Shown: positions 43,481 to 52,949, counted from the first letter of the stretch. The stretch is 64,000 nt of DNA from Pseudomonadota bacterium (GCA_023425645.1 JAFACG010000039.1:1-64000); one strand, 5' to 3'. Notes: a model not told the origin generated them from the sequence alone. A program made the numbers and translations.

Positions 43481-44476
43481 ATGCACAAACTCATAGAACA
43501 ACCCGTGGGACTGACCATGGGCGATGCCGCCGGCATCGGACCGGAGATCATCGCCCGGCTTTTCACGCAAGGTCTGCCTCATCCGGCCGTCGTGTATGGC
43601 GATGCGGGCGCCCTGCGGCGCGCGCTAGCGCTGATCGGCGAACAGACGCGCTGGCAGGTGCGGGAAGTCGGGGATCCGGTCGCCGCTCCGGCGGGCGTCA
43701 TCCCGGTGCTGAACCGCTGGCGCCCCCTGCCCGAGGACCTGCCCTACGGCCGGGTCCACGCCCAGGCGGGGCGCGGCGCCTATGAATACCTGTGCCACGC
43801 CATAGACGACGCCCAGGCCGGCCGCCTACGCGCCATCGTCACCGCGCCCCTGAACAAGCTGGCCATGCAGGCCGGCGGCATAGACGCGCCCGGCCACACC
43901 GAGATCCTGGCCGAGCGCAGCGGCACGGAACATTTCGCCATGATGCTGGCCAATGACGAACTGCGCGTCATCCTGGTCACCATCCACGAGGCCCTGAGCC
44001 GCGTGCCCGCGCTGATCACCCGGGAACGCGTGCTGCAGACCATACGCCTGGCGCACCGGGCCTGCCGGCAAGCCGGCGTGGCCCGGCCCAGAGTGGCCGT
44101 GGCCGGCCTGAACCCCCACGCGGGCGAAGGCGGCAAATTCGGCCGCGAGGAAATCGACGTCATCGCGCCGGCCATCGAGCAGGCCCGCCGCGAGGGGCTG
44201 GAGGCCAGCGGCCCCTGGTCGGGCGACACCATCTTCATGCGCGCCCGCCAGGGCGAATTCGACATCGTGGTGGCCCAGTACCACGACCAGGGCCTGATTC
44301 CCGTGAAGTACCTGGGCCTGGACGAAGGCGTCAATGTCACGGTGGGCCTGCCCTTCATCCGCACCAGCGTGGATCACGGCACCGCCTATGACATCGCCGG
44401 CCAGGGCAAGGCGGACGCCGCCTCGCTGGCCTGCGCCTACTGCCTGGCCCTGACCATGAGCGCCCACGACTCATGA
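43481..44476 (+). CDS. pdxA: 4-hydroxythreonine-4-phosphate dehydrogenase
   Basis: A 331-aa enzyme of pyridoxal phosphate synthesis. LTMGDAAGIGPEII opens the protein, GHTEILAERSG and HDQGLIPVKYLG contain metal-binding histidines, and GLNPHAGEGGKFGREE lies between. The ATG at 43481 is directly after the PhoH terminator, so the promoter must be very close or inside phoH. The usual partner rsmA (ksgA) is not adjacent. Instead it overlaps an SBF symporter gene (ATGA). Confidence 0.95.
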   Translation: MHKLIEQPVGLTMGDAAGIGPEIIARLFTQGLPHPAVVYGDAGALRRALALIGEQTRWQVREVGDPVAAPAGVIPVLNRWRPLPEDLPYGRVHAQAGRGAYEYLCHAIDDAQAGRLRAIVTAPLNKLAMQAGGIDAPGHTEILAERSGTEHFAMMLANDELRVILVTIHEALSRVPALITRERVLQTIRLAHRACRQAGVARPRVAVAGLNPHAGEGGKFGREEIDVIAPAIEQARREGLEASGPWSGDTIFMRARQGEFDIVVAQYHDQGLIPVKYLGLDEGVNVTVGLPFIRTSVDHGTAYDIAGQGKADAASLACAYCLALTMSAHDS

Positions 44477-45444
44477 TCAAGCGCCTGCCCATCGATCCGT
44501 TCCTGCTCAAGCTGTTCGCCACCGTGGCCCTGGCCAGCGTCCTGCCCGCCCAGGGCTGGGGCGTGCCGCTGTTCCACCACGCTACCCAGATCGGCATCGC
44601 CCTGCTCTTCTTCCTGCATGGCGCGCGCCTGTCGCGCGAGGCCATCCTGGGCGGCCTGTCGCACTGGCGCCTGCATCTGGCCATCCTGTCGGTCACCTTC
44701 GTGCTGTTTCCGCTGCTGGGCAGCGGCATGGCGGCCGTGCTGCATCCCTGGCTGACCGAGAACCTGTACCTGGGCGTGCTGTTCCTGGCCTGCCTGCCCA
44801 GCACCGTGCAGTCGGCGGTCGCCCTGACCGCCATTGCGCGCGGCAATGTGCCGGCCTCGATCTGCAGCGCATCGGCCTCCACCTTGCTGGGCGTGTTCCT
44901 CACGCCGCTGCTCATCAGCATCGTGCTGGCGGGCGCCACCGCCACCCAGGCCGCCGTCTCGCTGGAAGCCGTGGGCAAGATCATGCTGCAGCTGTTCTTT
45001 CCCTTCGTGTTCGGCCACCTGCTGCGGCCCTGGACAGGAAACTGGGTGGGCAGGCGCAACCGGCTGCTCAAGATCGTCGACCAGGGTTCCATCCTGCTGG
45101 TGGTCTATACGGCGTTCTCGGGAGCGGTCGTGGGCGGACTGTGGTCATCCACGCCCGTCAGCGCCCTGCTGGTGATCCTGCTGGGCAATGCCGTGCTGCT
45201 GGCGCTGGCTCAAGGGCTGGCCTGGCTGCTGGGGCGCTGGCTGGGCTTCAGCAGGCCGGACCGGGTCAGCCTGCTGATGTGCGGCTCCAACAAAAGCCTG
45301 AGCAGCGGCATCCCCATCGCCAATGTATTGTTCGCCGGCGGTTCCGTGGGCGCCATCATCCTGCCCATCATGTTGTTCCATCAGTGGCAGCTGCTGGTCT
45401 GCGCCTGGCTGGCCGGACGGCTGGGCGCCCGTACGCAAGCATGA
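44473..45444 (+). CDS. Bile acid:sodium symporter family protein (YfeH-like)
   Basis: A 323-aa membrane protein with about nine or ten helices. LFFLHGARLSREAILGGL, LFLACLPSTVQSAVALTAIARGN and LLMCGSNKSLSSGIPIANVLF are family features of the SBF/YfeH group. It would move an organic anion with sodium; the substrate is unknown. Its ATG overlaps the pdxA stop, so the two are co-translated, which may hint at a vitamin B6-related or metabolite-efflux role (inference only). Confidence 0.87.
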   Translation: MIKRLPIDPFLLKLFATVALASVLPAQGWGVPLFHHATQIGIALLFFLHGARLSREAILGGLSHWRLHLAILSVTFVLFPLLGSGMAAVLHPWLTENLYLGVLFLACLPSTVQSAVALTAIARGNVPASICSASASTLLGVFLTPLLISIVLAGATATQAAVSLEAVGKIMLQLFFPFVFGHLLRPWTGNWVGRRNRLLKIVDQGSILLVVYTAFSGAVVGGLWSSTPVSALLVILLGNAVLLALAQGLAWLLGRWLGFSRPDRVSLLMCGSNKSLSSGIPIANVLFAGGSVGAIILPIMLFHQWQLLVCAWLAGRLGARTQA

Positions 45445-45450
45445 AAAGTT

Positions 45451-45474
45451 TCGGCCGGCCCCCAGGCCGGCCGA
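45451..45474. terminator. Strong GC hairpin between convergent symporter gene and dnaB
   Basis: TCGGCCGGCC-CCCA-GGCCGGCCGA has perfect 10-bp arms. On the minus strand it is followed by AACTTTTC, so it can end dnaB; on the plus strand the following bases are not T-rich. Confidence 0.75.
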
Positions 45475-45481
45475 ACCGATC

Positions 45482-46852
45482 TTAGACTGGCGTGTAATTC
45501 AGGAAGCGCGTGCTGGCGCCGGCGAAGGTCAGGCGTACCGTGCCGATGGGGCCGTTACGCTGCTTGCCGATGATGATCTCCGCCGTGCCCTTGTCGGGCG
45601 AATCGGGGTTGTAGACCTCGTCGCGATAGATGAACAGGATCAAGTCGGCGTCCTGCTCGATGGCGCCCGATTCACGCAGGTCGCTCATGACGGGGCGCTT
45701 GTTGGGCCGCTGCTCCAGGCTTCGGTTGAGCTGCGACAGAGCGATCAGCGGGCAGTTCAGCTCCTTGGCCAGGCCCTTGAGCGAACGGCTGATCTCGGAA
45801 ATTTCGGTGGCGCGGTTCTCGCCGCCGCTGGAGGACATCAGCTGCAGGTAGTCGATGATGATCAGCCCCAGCTGGCCGCACTGCCTGGCCAGGCGGCGCG
45901 CCCTGGCGCGCACTTCCATGGAAGACAGGCCCGGGGTTTCGTCGATGTAGATCTGCGCTTCCTGCACCTGCTGCACGGCGTGCGTGAGGCGCGGCCAGTC
46001 ATCGGCCGTCAGCTTGCCGGTGCGCATGCGGTGCTGGTCCAGCATGCCGACCGAGCCCACCATACGCATGGCCAGTTGCACCGCACCCATTTCCATGGAG
46101 AACACCGCTACCGGCAGGCCCTGTTCGATGGCCACGTGCTCGCCGATGTTCATGGAGAAGGAGGTCTTGCCCATGGACGGGCGGCCGGCCACGATGACCA
46201 GATCCCCCGCTTGCAGGCCGGAGGTCATCTTGTCCAGGTCGGCAAAGCCCGTGGGCACGCCCGTGACCTCGGAGTCGCCCTCGCGGTGGTAGAGCTCGTC
46301 GATGCGCTCCACCACCTGGCTGAGCAGCGGCTGGATGTCCAGAAAGCCCTGCGAGCCGCGCGCGCCCTCCTGGGCGATCTGGAACACCCGCGTTTCGGCC
46401 TCGTCCAGTATCTGGCGGGCTTCCTTGCCCTGCGGATTGAAGGCGGCCGACGAGATATCGTCCGCCACGGTCACCAGCTTGCGCAGCATGGAGCGCTCGC
46501 GCACGATCTCGGCGTAGCGCCGGATGTTGGCCGCGGACGGCGTGTTGTGGGCCAACGCGTTCAGATAGGCCAGGCCGCCCACTTCTTCCTGCTTGCCGGC
46601 CACCGACAGCGACTCGAACACGGTCACCACGTCGGCGGGACGGGCCAAGCCGATCAGGCGGGTGATGTGCTGCCAGATCAGCTTGTGATCATGGCGGTAG
46701 AAGTCCTCGTCGGTGACGATGTCGGCCACCCGATCGAAGGCGGCGTTGTCCAGCAACAGGCCGCCCAGCACGGACTGCTCCGCCTCGATGGAATGGGGCG
46801 GAACCCGTAGGTAATCCAGGGACGAATCGGTCTGGGCGGACTTGCTCTCCAC
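45482..46852 (-). CDS. dnaB: Replicative DNA helicase
   Basis: A 456-aa hexameric helicase. The N-terminal DnaB domain (RVPPHSIEAEQSVLGGLLLDNAAFD) is followed by a linker, then the RecA-like domain with Walker A AGRPSMGKTSFSMNI near 220 and LIIIDYLQLM (Walker B) near 330. It unwinds DNA ahead of the replisome containing DnaE. It lies downstream of rplI on the same strand but beyond a terminator, so it probably has its own promoter. Confidence 0.97.
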   Translation of the reverse strand: MESKSAQTDSSLDYLRVPPHSIEAEQSVLGGLLLDNAAFDRVADIVTDEDFYRHDHKLIWQHITRLIGLARPADVVTVFESLSVAGKQEEVGGLAYLNALAHNTPSAANIRRYAEIVRERSMLRKLVTVADDISSAAFNPQGKEARQILDEAETRVFQIAQEGARGSQGFLDIQPLLSQVVERIDELYHREGDSEVTGVPTGFADLDKMTSGLQAGDLVIVAGRPSMGKTSFSMNIGEHVAIEQGLPVAVFSMEMGAVQLAMRMVGSVGMLDQHRMRTGKLTADDWPRLTHAVQQVQEAQIYIDETPGLSSMEVRARARRLARQCGQLGLIIIDYLQLMSSSGGENRATEISEISRSLKGLAKELNCPLIALSQLNRSLEQRPNKRPVMSDLRESGAIEQDADLILFIYRDEVYNPDSPDKGTAEIIIGKQRNGPIGTVRLTFAGASTRFLNYTPV

Positions 46853-46881
46853 GCGCGCACCTTCAAGTCAGGAAAGAAAAC

Positions 46882-46908
46882 AAAAAAGCCGGTTTGCACC
46901 GGCTTTTT
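46882..46908. terminator. Terminator between rplI and dnaB
   Basis: GCCGGT-TTGC-ACCGGC (46888-46903) is flanked by A6 on the left and T5 on the right. On the minus strand it ends the rpsF-priB-rpsR-rplI transcript; it is symmetrical enough to work both ways. Confidence 0.9.
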
Positions 46909-46963
46909 CCAGGCCTTGCCGGTACACCCCAGAAAGGAATGTACCATGAGCAAACCGGGTTGC

Positions 46964-47419
46964 TTAGGCGACGTCGCCTTGAACCACCACGGTGATGTCG
47001 GCCACGACATCGGCGTGCAGAGCGATCTGCACAGGGTACTCGCCAACAGCCTTCAGGGGACCGTCGGGCAGACGCACCTGGGACTTGACGATTTCGGCGT
47101 AGCCGGCGCCCTGCAGGGCGGCGGCGATGTCCATGGTGGTCACGGAACCGAACAGACGGCCGTCGACGCCGGCCTTCTGCACCAGCGTCACGGACTGGCC
47201 GTTCAGCTTGTCGTTCTGGGCCTGGGCGGCAGCCAGTTTTTCAGCTTGCAGTTTTTCCAGTTCGGCGCGGCGGGCTTCGAATTCCTGCAGAGCGGCAGCC
47301 GTGGCGCGGCGGGCGATCTTGCGGGGCAGCAGGAAGTTGCGGGCATAACCATCACGCACGCGGACCACATCACCCAGGTTGCCCAGGTTGACGACTTTTT
47401 CGAGCAAAATGACTTGCAT
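46964..47419 (-). CDS. rplI: 50S ribosomal protein L9
   Basis: A 151-aa protein. The N-terminal RNA-binding domain [32 protein letters not shown] is followed by the long connecting helix (about 40-78) and the C-terminal domain. Full length. It is the last gene of the S6 operon, 18 nt after rpsR, and is closed by a terminator. Confidence 0.98.
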   Translation of the reverse strand: MQVILLEKVVNLGNLGDVVRVRDGYARNFLLPRKIARRATAAALQEFEARRAELEKLQAEKLAAAQAQNDKLNGQSVTLVQKAGVDGRLFGSVTTMDIAAALQGAGYAEIVKSQVRLPDGPLKAVGEYPVQIALHADVVADITVVVQGDVA

Positions 47420-47437
47420 GACTAATGTTCCTCTGGA

Positions 47438-47710
47438 TTATTTGTGGTTGTCGGTGTACGGCAACAGAGCCAGGAAACGCGCGCGCTTGATAGCGGTGTC
47501 CAGCTGACGCTGGTAGTGCGCTTTCGTGCCAGTCAGACGTGCGGGGATGATCTTGCCATTTTCCTGGATGAAATCACGCAGGGTGTCCAGGTCTTTGTAA
47601 TCGATTTCTTCAACGCCAGCGACGGTGAAGCGGCAGAATTTGCGGCGCTTGAACAGTGGGTTCTGTTGTGCAAATTTGCGTTTTTTGTCTTTGCCTCTAC
47701 GGAAAGCCAT
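47438..47710 (-). CDS. rpsR: 30S ribosomal protein S18
   Basis: A 90-aa protein, slightly longer than the E. coli form because of a basic N-terminus ([16 protein letters not shown]). The core includes [50 protein letters not shown]. It binds S6 in the 30S platform. It lies between priB (89 nt gap) and rplI. Confidence 0.98.
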   Translation of the reverse strand: MAFRRGKDKKRKFAQQNPLFKRRKFCRFTVAGVEEIDYKDLDTLRDFIQENGKIIPARLTGTKAHYQRQLDTAIKRARFLALLPYTDNHK

Positions 47711-47799
47711 TTTGTGCCTCGTTAGTAACCGGACGATGTCCGGGAGAATTCAGTGTGAAGCGAAGTGTAGAAACGCTTCGCGACGATCGGGTCGGACTG

Positions 47800-48117
47800 T
47801 CAGACCGTGACCGTGGCCTGCCCTGCAAAGTTGCGCCGGTATTGCTGCACATGCAGCACCAGTCGCGTGGATCCTTTGCGGGCCGGGGCGATGAAGCCCT
47901 GTACGAGCAGGCGGGCCCCAAGGGGGGTGTCCACCAGCGCCAGGGCGTTTTCACCCAGAGCCACCACCTGCATCGCCAGGGCGATCTGCCGGGGGTGGCC
48001 GGCTTCCATCACGGAGGATTCATGCTCCAGAGCCAATTCCAGGGCGGGCACGCCGGCCGGCGTATAACGCAGCGGCTTGATGTCGATGACCTGCCCGTCG
48101 AGACTGACCTGGTTCAC
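47800..48117 (-). CDS. priB: Primosomal replication protein N
   Basis: A 105-aa single-stranded-DNA-binding OB-fold protein used in replication restart with PriA. VNQVSLDGQVIDIKPLRYTPAGVPALELALEHES is the family N-terminus. The GTG at 48117 was chosen because upstream in-frame residues are unconserved and overlap rpsF. It starts 13 nt after rpsF, the usual beta- and gammaproteobacterial position. The downstream gap to rpsR contains a CCGGAC/GTCCGG hairpin (47729-47743). Confidence 0.92.
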   Translation of the reverse strand: MNQVSLDGQVIDIKPLRYTPAGVPALELALEHESSVMEAGHPRQIALAMQVVALGENALALVDTPLGARLLVQGFIAPARKGSTRLVLHVQQYRRNFAGQATVTV

Positions 48118-48130
48118 GCAGTCGGAACTT

Positions 48131-48514
48131 TTATTCTTCAGCTTCAGCGGTTTGGGCGCTGGCTTCTGCACTTGCCTTGCGCGCTTCTTCGCGCTCGACG
48201 GACTTCATCATGACCGAAGCGCCTTCGGGGGCTTTCTTCGTGCCGGCGATGAGATAACGCAGAATGGCGTCGTTGTAGCGGAAGGAATGCTCCAGTTCGT
48301 CCAGGATGGACTGACCGCATTCGATGTTCAGGCACACGTAGTGGGCCTTGACCAGTTTCTGGATGGGGTATGCCAGTTGACGGCGGCCCCAGTCTTCCAG
48401 GCGGTGGATCGTACCGCCGGCGGAAGTGACGATCGCCGAATAGCGCTCGACCATGGCGGGCACTTGCTCGCTTTGATCGGGATGCACAATGAACACTACT
48501 TCGTAGTGACGCAT
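48131..48514 (-). CDS. rpsF: 30S ribosomal protein S6
   Basis: A 127-aa protein. [25 protein letters not shown] is the conserved start, [33 protein letters not shown] the core, and an acidic Glu/Ala tail ends it. The ATG at 48514 follows AAGGAG. It is the first gene of the operon and is preceded by a leader of about 100 nt with a candidate S6:S18 control hairpin. Confidence 0.98.
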   Translation of the reverse strand: MRHYEVVFIVHPDQSEQVPAMVERYSAIVTSAGGTIHRLEDWGRRQLAYPIQKLVKAHYVCLNIECGQSILDELEHSFRYNDAILRYLIAGTKKAPEGASVMMKSVEREEARKASAEASAQTAEAEE

Positions 48515-48540
48515 GAAACAACTCCTTGTGGATATCGACT

Positions 48541-48578
48541 GTCTGCACCCGGCCAAACAGAACACAGGCACAGCAGAC
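48541..48578 (-). promoter_or_regulatory. Candidate S6:S18-binding leader hairpin of rpsF
   Basis: On the minus strand GTCTGC (48578-48573) pairs with GCAGAC (48546-48541). The 3' side carries CCGGGT just before the closing arm, so a CCG triplet sits by the stem, as in the known rpsF leader motif bound by the S6:S18 complex. It lies 26 nt before the rpsF ATG. Recognition is by layout only; no covariance check was possible. Confidence 0.5.
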
Positions 48579-48622
48579 GCGACAGCCCGCCCGTCAAAAC
48601 CGGGTCGAGCAAGAAACCATAA

Positions 48623-48652
48623 ATATTAGCACCAGGCCAGGCGCGCTGACAA
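48623..48652 (-). promoter_or_regulatory. Promoter of the rpsF operon
   Basis: On the minus strand: TTGTCA (-35, 48647-48652), 18-nt spacer, TAATAT (-10, 48623-48628). The predicted start leaves a leader of about 100 nt containing the hairpin at 48541-48578. Confidence 0.6.
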
Positions 48653-48663
48653 GCTGCACGCCA

Positions 48664-49470
48664 TCAGCCTTCGACGCTGGCGTAGGCGGAATGGTTATGG
48701 ATGGACTCGAAATTCTCCGCTTCGATGCGGTAGCGCAACACTCCGGGCAGGGAACGCACGCTGACGGCCACATCGCGCACCAGGTCCTCGACGAACTTGG
48801 GATTGTCGTAGGCCTGTTCGGTGACGTATTTTTCGTCCGTGCGCTTGAGCAGGCCCCACAGTTCGCAGGAGGCCTGGTCTTCGATGCGGCGGATCAGGCC
48901 CGGCAGGTCGACGGCGGATGGATCGGCGAATACCGCCTGCACCGTGACATGGGAGCGCTGGTTATGGGCGCCGTACTCGGAAATGGCCTTGGAGCAAGGA
49001 CACAGGCTGGTGACCGGCACCATGACAGAAAGCTCGAACTCGGGCCGCGCGTCCACGCCCACCCGGGCGGTCCAGCCGACGGTGTAGTCCATCAGGCTGG
49101 CCACGCCCGAGACCGGCGCGATCTTTTCCAGAAATACGGGAAAGGAGGCGCTGATGTCGCCGCGGCCCGCGTTCAGCAAGGGCAGCATGGCCTGGGCCAT
49201 CCGCACGAATCCGGCCGGCGTCATGGCCTGGCGGCGGTATTGCTCCAGCAGGGCCACGAAGCGCGACATGTGCGTGCCTTTTTCCTCGGGCGGCAAGGCC
49301 ACCGTCAGTTCCCATTGAGCCACGGTGGGCACGGACTGCCCCTGCCCCAGGTCCAGCATCATCGGATGACGGACCCCGCGCACGCCGACGCGCTGGATGG
49401 CAACGCGGCGGGTGTCCACGCTGCTTTGCACATCCGGCATGGTCAAGGGCATTTCCGACACTGTATTCAT
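48664..49470 (-). CDS. folE2: GTP cyclohydrolase FolE2 (type IB)
   Basis: A 268-aa enzyme of the COG1469 family making dihydroneopterin triphosphate for folate (and possibly queuosine) synthesis. [47 protein letters not shown] (catalytic Cys region near 155) and the C-terminal [12 protein letters not shown] are family marks. Type IB enzymes can work with metals other than zinc and are often induced under zinc limitation. Two inverted repeats lie in the upstream region. The ATG at 49470 has a weak ribosome site. Confidence 0.93.
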   Translation of the reverse strand: MNTVSEMPLTMPDVQSSVDTRRVAIQRVGVRGVRHPMMLDLGQGQSVPTVAQWELTVALPPEEKGTHMSRFVALLEQYRRQAMTPAGFVRMAQAMLPLLNAGRGDISASFPVFLEKIAPVSGVASLMDYTVGWTARVGVDARPEFELSVMVPVTSLCPCSKAISEYGAHNQRSHVTVQAVFADPSAVDLPGLIRRIEDQASCELWGLLKRTDEKYVTEQAYDNPKFVEDLVRDVAVSVRSLPGVLRYRIEAENFESIHNHSAYASVEG

Positions 49471-49515
49471 ATCAGTCAGTCCGGCCGCGGCAGGGCCGCG
49501 ACCGCAATTAATCAG

Positions 49516-49559
49516 TAATGGAACATTATCTTATGCTTATCGAGGCGAAAGTTCGATAA
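49516..49559 (-). promoter_or_regulatory. Two inverted repeats upstream of folE2
   Basis: TAATG-GAA-CATTA (49516-49528) and TTATCGA-9 nt-TCGATAA (49537-49559) lie 46-90 nt upstream of the folE2 ATG in an AT-rich stretch. They are plausible operator sites. A Zur-type regulator would fit the gene but the match to a Zur consensus is only partial. Confidence 0.4.
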
Positions 49560-49617
49560 CCTTAAGAACAGGGTGCATATTTGCGCGTTCCCGGCCGGCC
49601 GGGCGCCGCAAATTGCG

Positions 49618-51483
49618 TCAGGGCTCAAGCAAACTTGAAAAACGTTCACGGACGGCGCGCTCGATGCCGGCGGCGTCCAGGCCCAGCGCGGCGGCGATCT
49701 TCTTCTGATCGCCATGGTCGATGAATTCATCCGGATAGCCCAGTTGCAGCACGGGTGCGACGATGCGTTCGCGGCTGAAGAATTCCAGCACGGCGCTGCC
49801 GGCTCCTCCCATGATGCAGGCTTCCTCCAGGGTGACGAAGGCCTGATGGCCCTGGACCAGCTCCTGCAGCAGGGCCTCGTCCAGCGGCTTGACGAAGCGC
49901 ATGTCCACCACGGTCGCATCCAGGCTCTCGGCCGCCTTCAGCGCCTCGTACAGCACCGGCCCGAAAGCCAGCAACGCCAGGCCTTTGCCCTCGCGGCGCA
50001 CCACGCCCTTGCCCAGCGGCACCGTGGCCAGGTCTTCCCCGGGCGCCGCGCCCACGCCGGCGCCGCGCGGATAGCGTACCGAGCTGGGGCCGGGATGCTG
50101 GTAGCAACAGGTCAGCAGCAGGCGGGTTTCGCGCTCGTCCGAAGGCGTGGCCACCACCATGTTCGGGATGCAGCGCAGGAAGGCGATGTCGTAATTGCCC
50201 GCGTGCGTGGCGCCGTCCGCGCCCACGATGCCGGCGCGGTCCAGCGCGAAGGTGACGTCCAGGTTCTGCAGGGCGACGTCGTGGATGAGCTGGTCGTAGC
50301 CGCGCTGCAGGAACGTGGAATAAATGGCCACCACGGGCTTCTGGCCTTCACAGGCCAGCCCGGCGGCGAAGGTGACGGCGTGCTGTTCGGCAATCCCCAC
50401 GTCGAAATAGCGGCGCGGAAACTGCTGCTCGAATTCCACCATGCCGCTGCCCTCGCGCATGGCCGGTGTGATGCCGTACAGGCGGGCGTCTTCGGCGGCC
50501 ATGTCGCACAGCCACTGGCCGAACACCTGGGTGAAGGTGGGCCGCGGCGGGGTGGCCGGCTGCACCAGACCCACGGAGGGGTCGAACTTGCCGGGACCGT
50601 GATAGAGCACCGGATCGGCCTCGGCCAGCTTGTAGCCCTGTCCTTTGCGGGTCACCACATGCAGGAACTGCAGCCCGCCCAGCTCGCGAAGGTTGCCCAG
50701 GGTGGCGACCAGCGCGTCCAGGTCATGGCCGTCGATGGGCCCCACATAATTGAAGCCCAGCTCCTCGAACAGCGTGGCCGGGGAAAGCATGCCCTTGGCG
50801 TGGCCCTCGAACTTGCGCGCCAGGTCCAGCACGGGCGGCACATGCTGCAGCACGGCGCGGCCCACGTTCTTGGCGGCGGCGTAGAAGCGGCCCGACATCA
50901 GGCGCGCCAGGTAGTGGTTCAGCGCCCCCACCGGCGGAGAGATGGACATGTCGTTGTCGTTCAGCACGACCAGCACGTTCACGTCGGGCGTGACGCCGGC
51001 ATTGTTCAGGGCTTCGAAGGCCATGCCCGCCGTCATGGCGCCGTCGCCGATCACGGCGATGTGCTGGCGCTCGACGCCCGCATTGCGCGAGGCCACCGCC
51101 ATGCCCAGCACGGCGGAGATGGACGTGGACGAATGGGCCGTGCCGAAATCGTCATAATCGGATTCCGAGCGCTTGGGAAAGCCCGATATGCCGCCCTGCT
51201 GGCGCAGCGTGGCCATCTGGTCGCGGCGCCCCGTCAGGATCTTGTGCGGATAGGATTGGTGCCCCACATCCCACACGATGCGATCGTGCGGGGTGTCGAA
51301 TACATAGTGCAGGGCCGTGGTCAGCTCCACCGTGCCCAGGTTGGAAGACAGATGCCCACCGGTTCTGGAGACGGACTGAAGAACAAACTCCCGCAACTGA
51401 CGGGCCAGTTCGGGAAGATCGCGCTGATCGAGCTTGCGCAGGTCAGCGGGCGACTGGATCTGTTCTAGGGAAACGGTTGTCAT
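49618..51483 (-). CDS. dxs: 1-deoxy-D-xylulose-5-phosphate synthase
   Basis: A 621-aa thiamine diphosphate enzyme starting the MEP isoprenoid pathway from pyruvate and glyceraldehyde-3-phosphate. [16 protein letters not shown] is the N-terminal motif, [18 protein letters not shown]...NDNDMSIS the ThDP motif near 145-180, and [13 protein letters not shown] the transketolase-like catalytic Glu near 370. It is the last gene of the xseB-ispA-dxs set, 95 nt after ispA. Length is normal. Confidence 0.97.
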   Translation of the reverse strand: MTTVSLEQIQSPADLRKLDQRDLPELARQLREFVLQSVSRTGGHLSSNLGTVELTTALHYVFDTPHDRIVWDVGHQSYPHKILTGRRDQMATLRQQGGISGFPKRSESDYDDFGTAHSSTSISAVLGMAVASRNAGVERQHIAVIGDGAMTAGMAFEALNNAGVTPDVNVLVVLNDNDMSISPPVGALNHYLARLMSGRFYAAAKNVGRAVLQHVPPVLDLARKFEGHAKGMLSPATLFEELGFNYVGPIDGHDLDALVATLGNLRELGGLQFLHVVTRKGQGYKLAEADPVLYHGPGKFDPSVGLVQPATPPRPTFTQVFGQWLCDMAAEDARLYGITPAMREGSGMVEFEQQFPRRYFDVGIAEQHAVTFAAGLACEGQKPVVAIYSTFLQRGYDQLIHDVALQNLDVTFALDRAGIVGADGATHAGNYDIAFLRCIPNMVVATPSDERETRLLLTCCYQHPGPSSVRYPRGAGVGAAPGEDLATVPLGKGVVRREGKGLALLAFGPVLYEALKAAESLDATVVDMRFVKPLDEALLQELVQGHQAFVTLEEACIMGGAGSAVLEFFSRERIVAPVLQLGYPDEFIDHGDQKKIAAALGLDAAGIERAVRERFSSLLEP

Positions 51484-51578
51484 ACTGAAAGACGTCTATC
51501 CGGGCAAATAAGTGAAACGACTGCTGTGGAACAATCGCCAATCAACTATTGTAAAACGCTTAGCCGCCAGCGCCAAAA

Positions 51579-52487
51579 CTAGCGGTCACGGCCCACGATG
51601 TAATCGGCCAGCTGAGTCAGCCGCGCCGCCGAGGGTCCGACCGGCCGCAGGGCCAGCTGCGCCTTCTCGTTCAGGGCGCCCAGCAGTTCGCGGGAGCCTT
51701 CCAGGCCCAGGATGGACACATAGGTGGGCTTGTTGTCGGCGGCGTCCTTGCCGGCCGTCTTGCCCAGCGTGGCGGTGTCGGCGGTGACATCCAGGATGTC
51801 GTCGACCACCTGGAAGGCCAGGCCCACCGCCTGGGCATAATCCTCCAGGCCCTTGCGCACCGTGGACGAGGCTCCCGCGACGATGCCTCCCAGCAGCACG
51901 CTGGCCTCCAGCATGGCGCCGGTCTTCATGCTGTGCATGGTCTGCAACTGATCGCGATCCAGCTGCAGGCCCACGCTGGCGCAGTCGATGGCCTGGCCGC
52001 CGGCCATGCCGGCGCTGCCGGCGGCGCGCGCCAGTTGGGAAATCGCCTGGACCACCAGGGCGGGGGCAATGGGCATCTGCGCCAGCAGCTCGAAGGCCAG
52101 CGGCTGCAGCGCATCGCCGGCGAGCATGGCGCAGGCCTCGTCGAACTGGATGTGCACCGTGGGACGGCCGCGCCGCAGCTCGTCGTCATCCATGCAAGGC
52201 AGGTCGTCGTGCACCAGCGAATAGGCATGAATCAGCTCCACCGCCGCCGCCGCCAACTCCAGCGCCTTCAGCTGGGCGGTCGCCATGGGCTTGCCCTGCA
52301 TGGCCGCCTCGCCGGCGGCATAGACCAGCGCGGCGCGCACCCGCTTGCCGCCGCCCAGCACGGCATAGCGCATGGCCTCGTGCAGACGGCACGGCTCCTG
52401 GGTGGCGGCGGGCAGCAACTGATCCAGCACGACTTCAGTCTGCTCGACCCGCGCCTGCAGCCATTCGGTAAAACTCACAGAAACCAT
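51579..52487 (-). CDS. ispA: Farnesyl diphosphate synthase
   Basis: A 302-aa prenyltransferase. The first Asp-rich motif is SLVHDDLPCMDDDELRRG (near 88) and the second FQVVDDILDVT (near 230). The residues before the first motif fit a C15 product. It supplies FPP for undecaprenyl phosphate, quinones and the hpnCDE squalene branch. The ATG at 52487 is one nucleotide after the xseB stop. The open frame to 52940 runs into xseB and was rejected as the start. Confidence 0.95.
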   Translation of the reverse strand: MVSVSFTEWLQARVEQTEVVLDQLLPAATQEPCRLHEAMRYAVLGGGKRVRAALVYAAGEAAMQGKPMATAQLKALELAAAAVELIHAYSLVHDDLPCMDDDELRRGRPTVHIQFDEACAMLAGDALQPLAFELLAQMPIAPALVVQAISQLARAAGSAGMAGGQAIDCASVGLQLDRDQLQTMHSMKTGAMLEASVLLGGIVAGASSTVRKGLEDYAQAVGLAFQVVDDILDVTADTATLGKTAGKDAADNKPTYVSILGLEGSRELLGALNEKAQLALRPVGPSAARLTQLADYIVGRDR

Positions 52488-52488
52488 C

Positions 52489-52785
52489 TTAAATGTCTCC
52501 ATCCGCCTCGTCCCCGGACAAGGGACGCAGCAGATTTCCTTGCAATACACTGACCTGTTCCTGCGCAACGTCCAACTTGCGCTGACAGAATTTGGCAAGC
52601 TCCACGCCCTGCTCATAGGCCTGCAAGGCCTGCTCCAGCGGCAAGGCGCCGCTCTCCATCCGCGCCACCAGCGCCTCGAGCTGCGCCAGCGCGGACTCGA
52701 AGTCCTGCTCGGCGGACACGCCGGCCGCCGGTACGCCGGCCGCCGGTTCACCGGCCGTCTGATTATCGTCGCGAGATTTAACCAT
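52489..52785 (-). CDS. xseB: Exodeoxyribonuclease VII small subunit
   Basis: A 98-aa protein. FESALAQLEALVARMESGALPLEQALQAYEQGVELAKFCQRKL is the conserved two-helix XseB core. An N-terminal extension of about 27 residues contains a short AAGVPAAGV repeat. It partners XseA, not in this window. The ATG at 52785 has AGGAAAA upstream, and a TACAAT -10-like element lies at 52844-52849 (minus). First gene of xseB-ispA-dxs. Confidence 0.93.
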   Translation of the reverse strand: MVKSRDDNQTAGEPAAGVPAAGVSAEQDFESALAQLEALVARMESGALPLEQALQAYEQGVELAKFCQRKLDVAQEQVSVLQGNLLRPLSGDEADGDI

Positions 52786-52907
52786 AACTTTTCCTGATCT
52801 GTGAGGACTGCCCGGGCGGCCATGGCGTCCGCCTGAAAAACGCATTGTACGGGAGCGGCGGACAACGCGCCGTTCAAGCACAAGCGGGGCCGCAGGCCAT
52901 GGACGCG

Positions 52908-52931
52908 AAAAAAGGCCGCCTGGAAGCGGCC
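52908..52931 (-). terminator. Terminator of sseA
   Basis: GGCCGC-CTGGAA-GCGGCC (52914-52931) is followed on the minus strand by a T6 run (A6 at 52908-52913 on plus). It ends the EamA-sseA transcript. Confidence 0.88.
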
Positions 52932-52949
52932 CTTCTGCATTGCTTGCCT

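Noticed and set aside
52710..52760. GC-rich short tandem repeat that might be a mobile-element trace
   Set aside because: It encodes the AAGVPAAGV linker of xseB and looks like simple slippage within the coding sequence.
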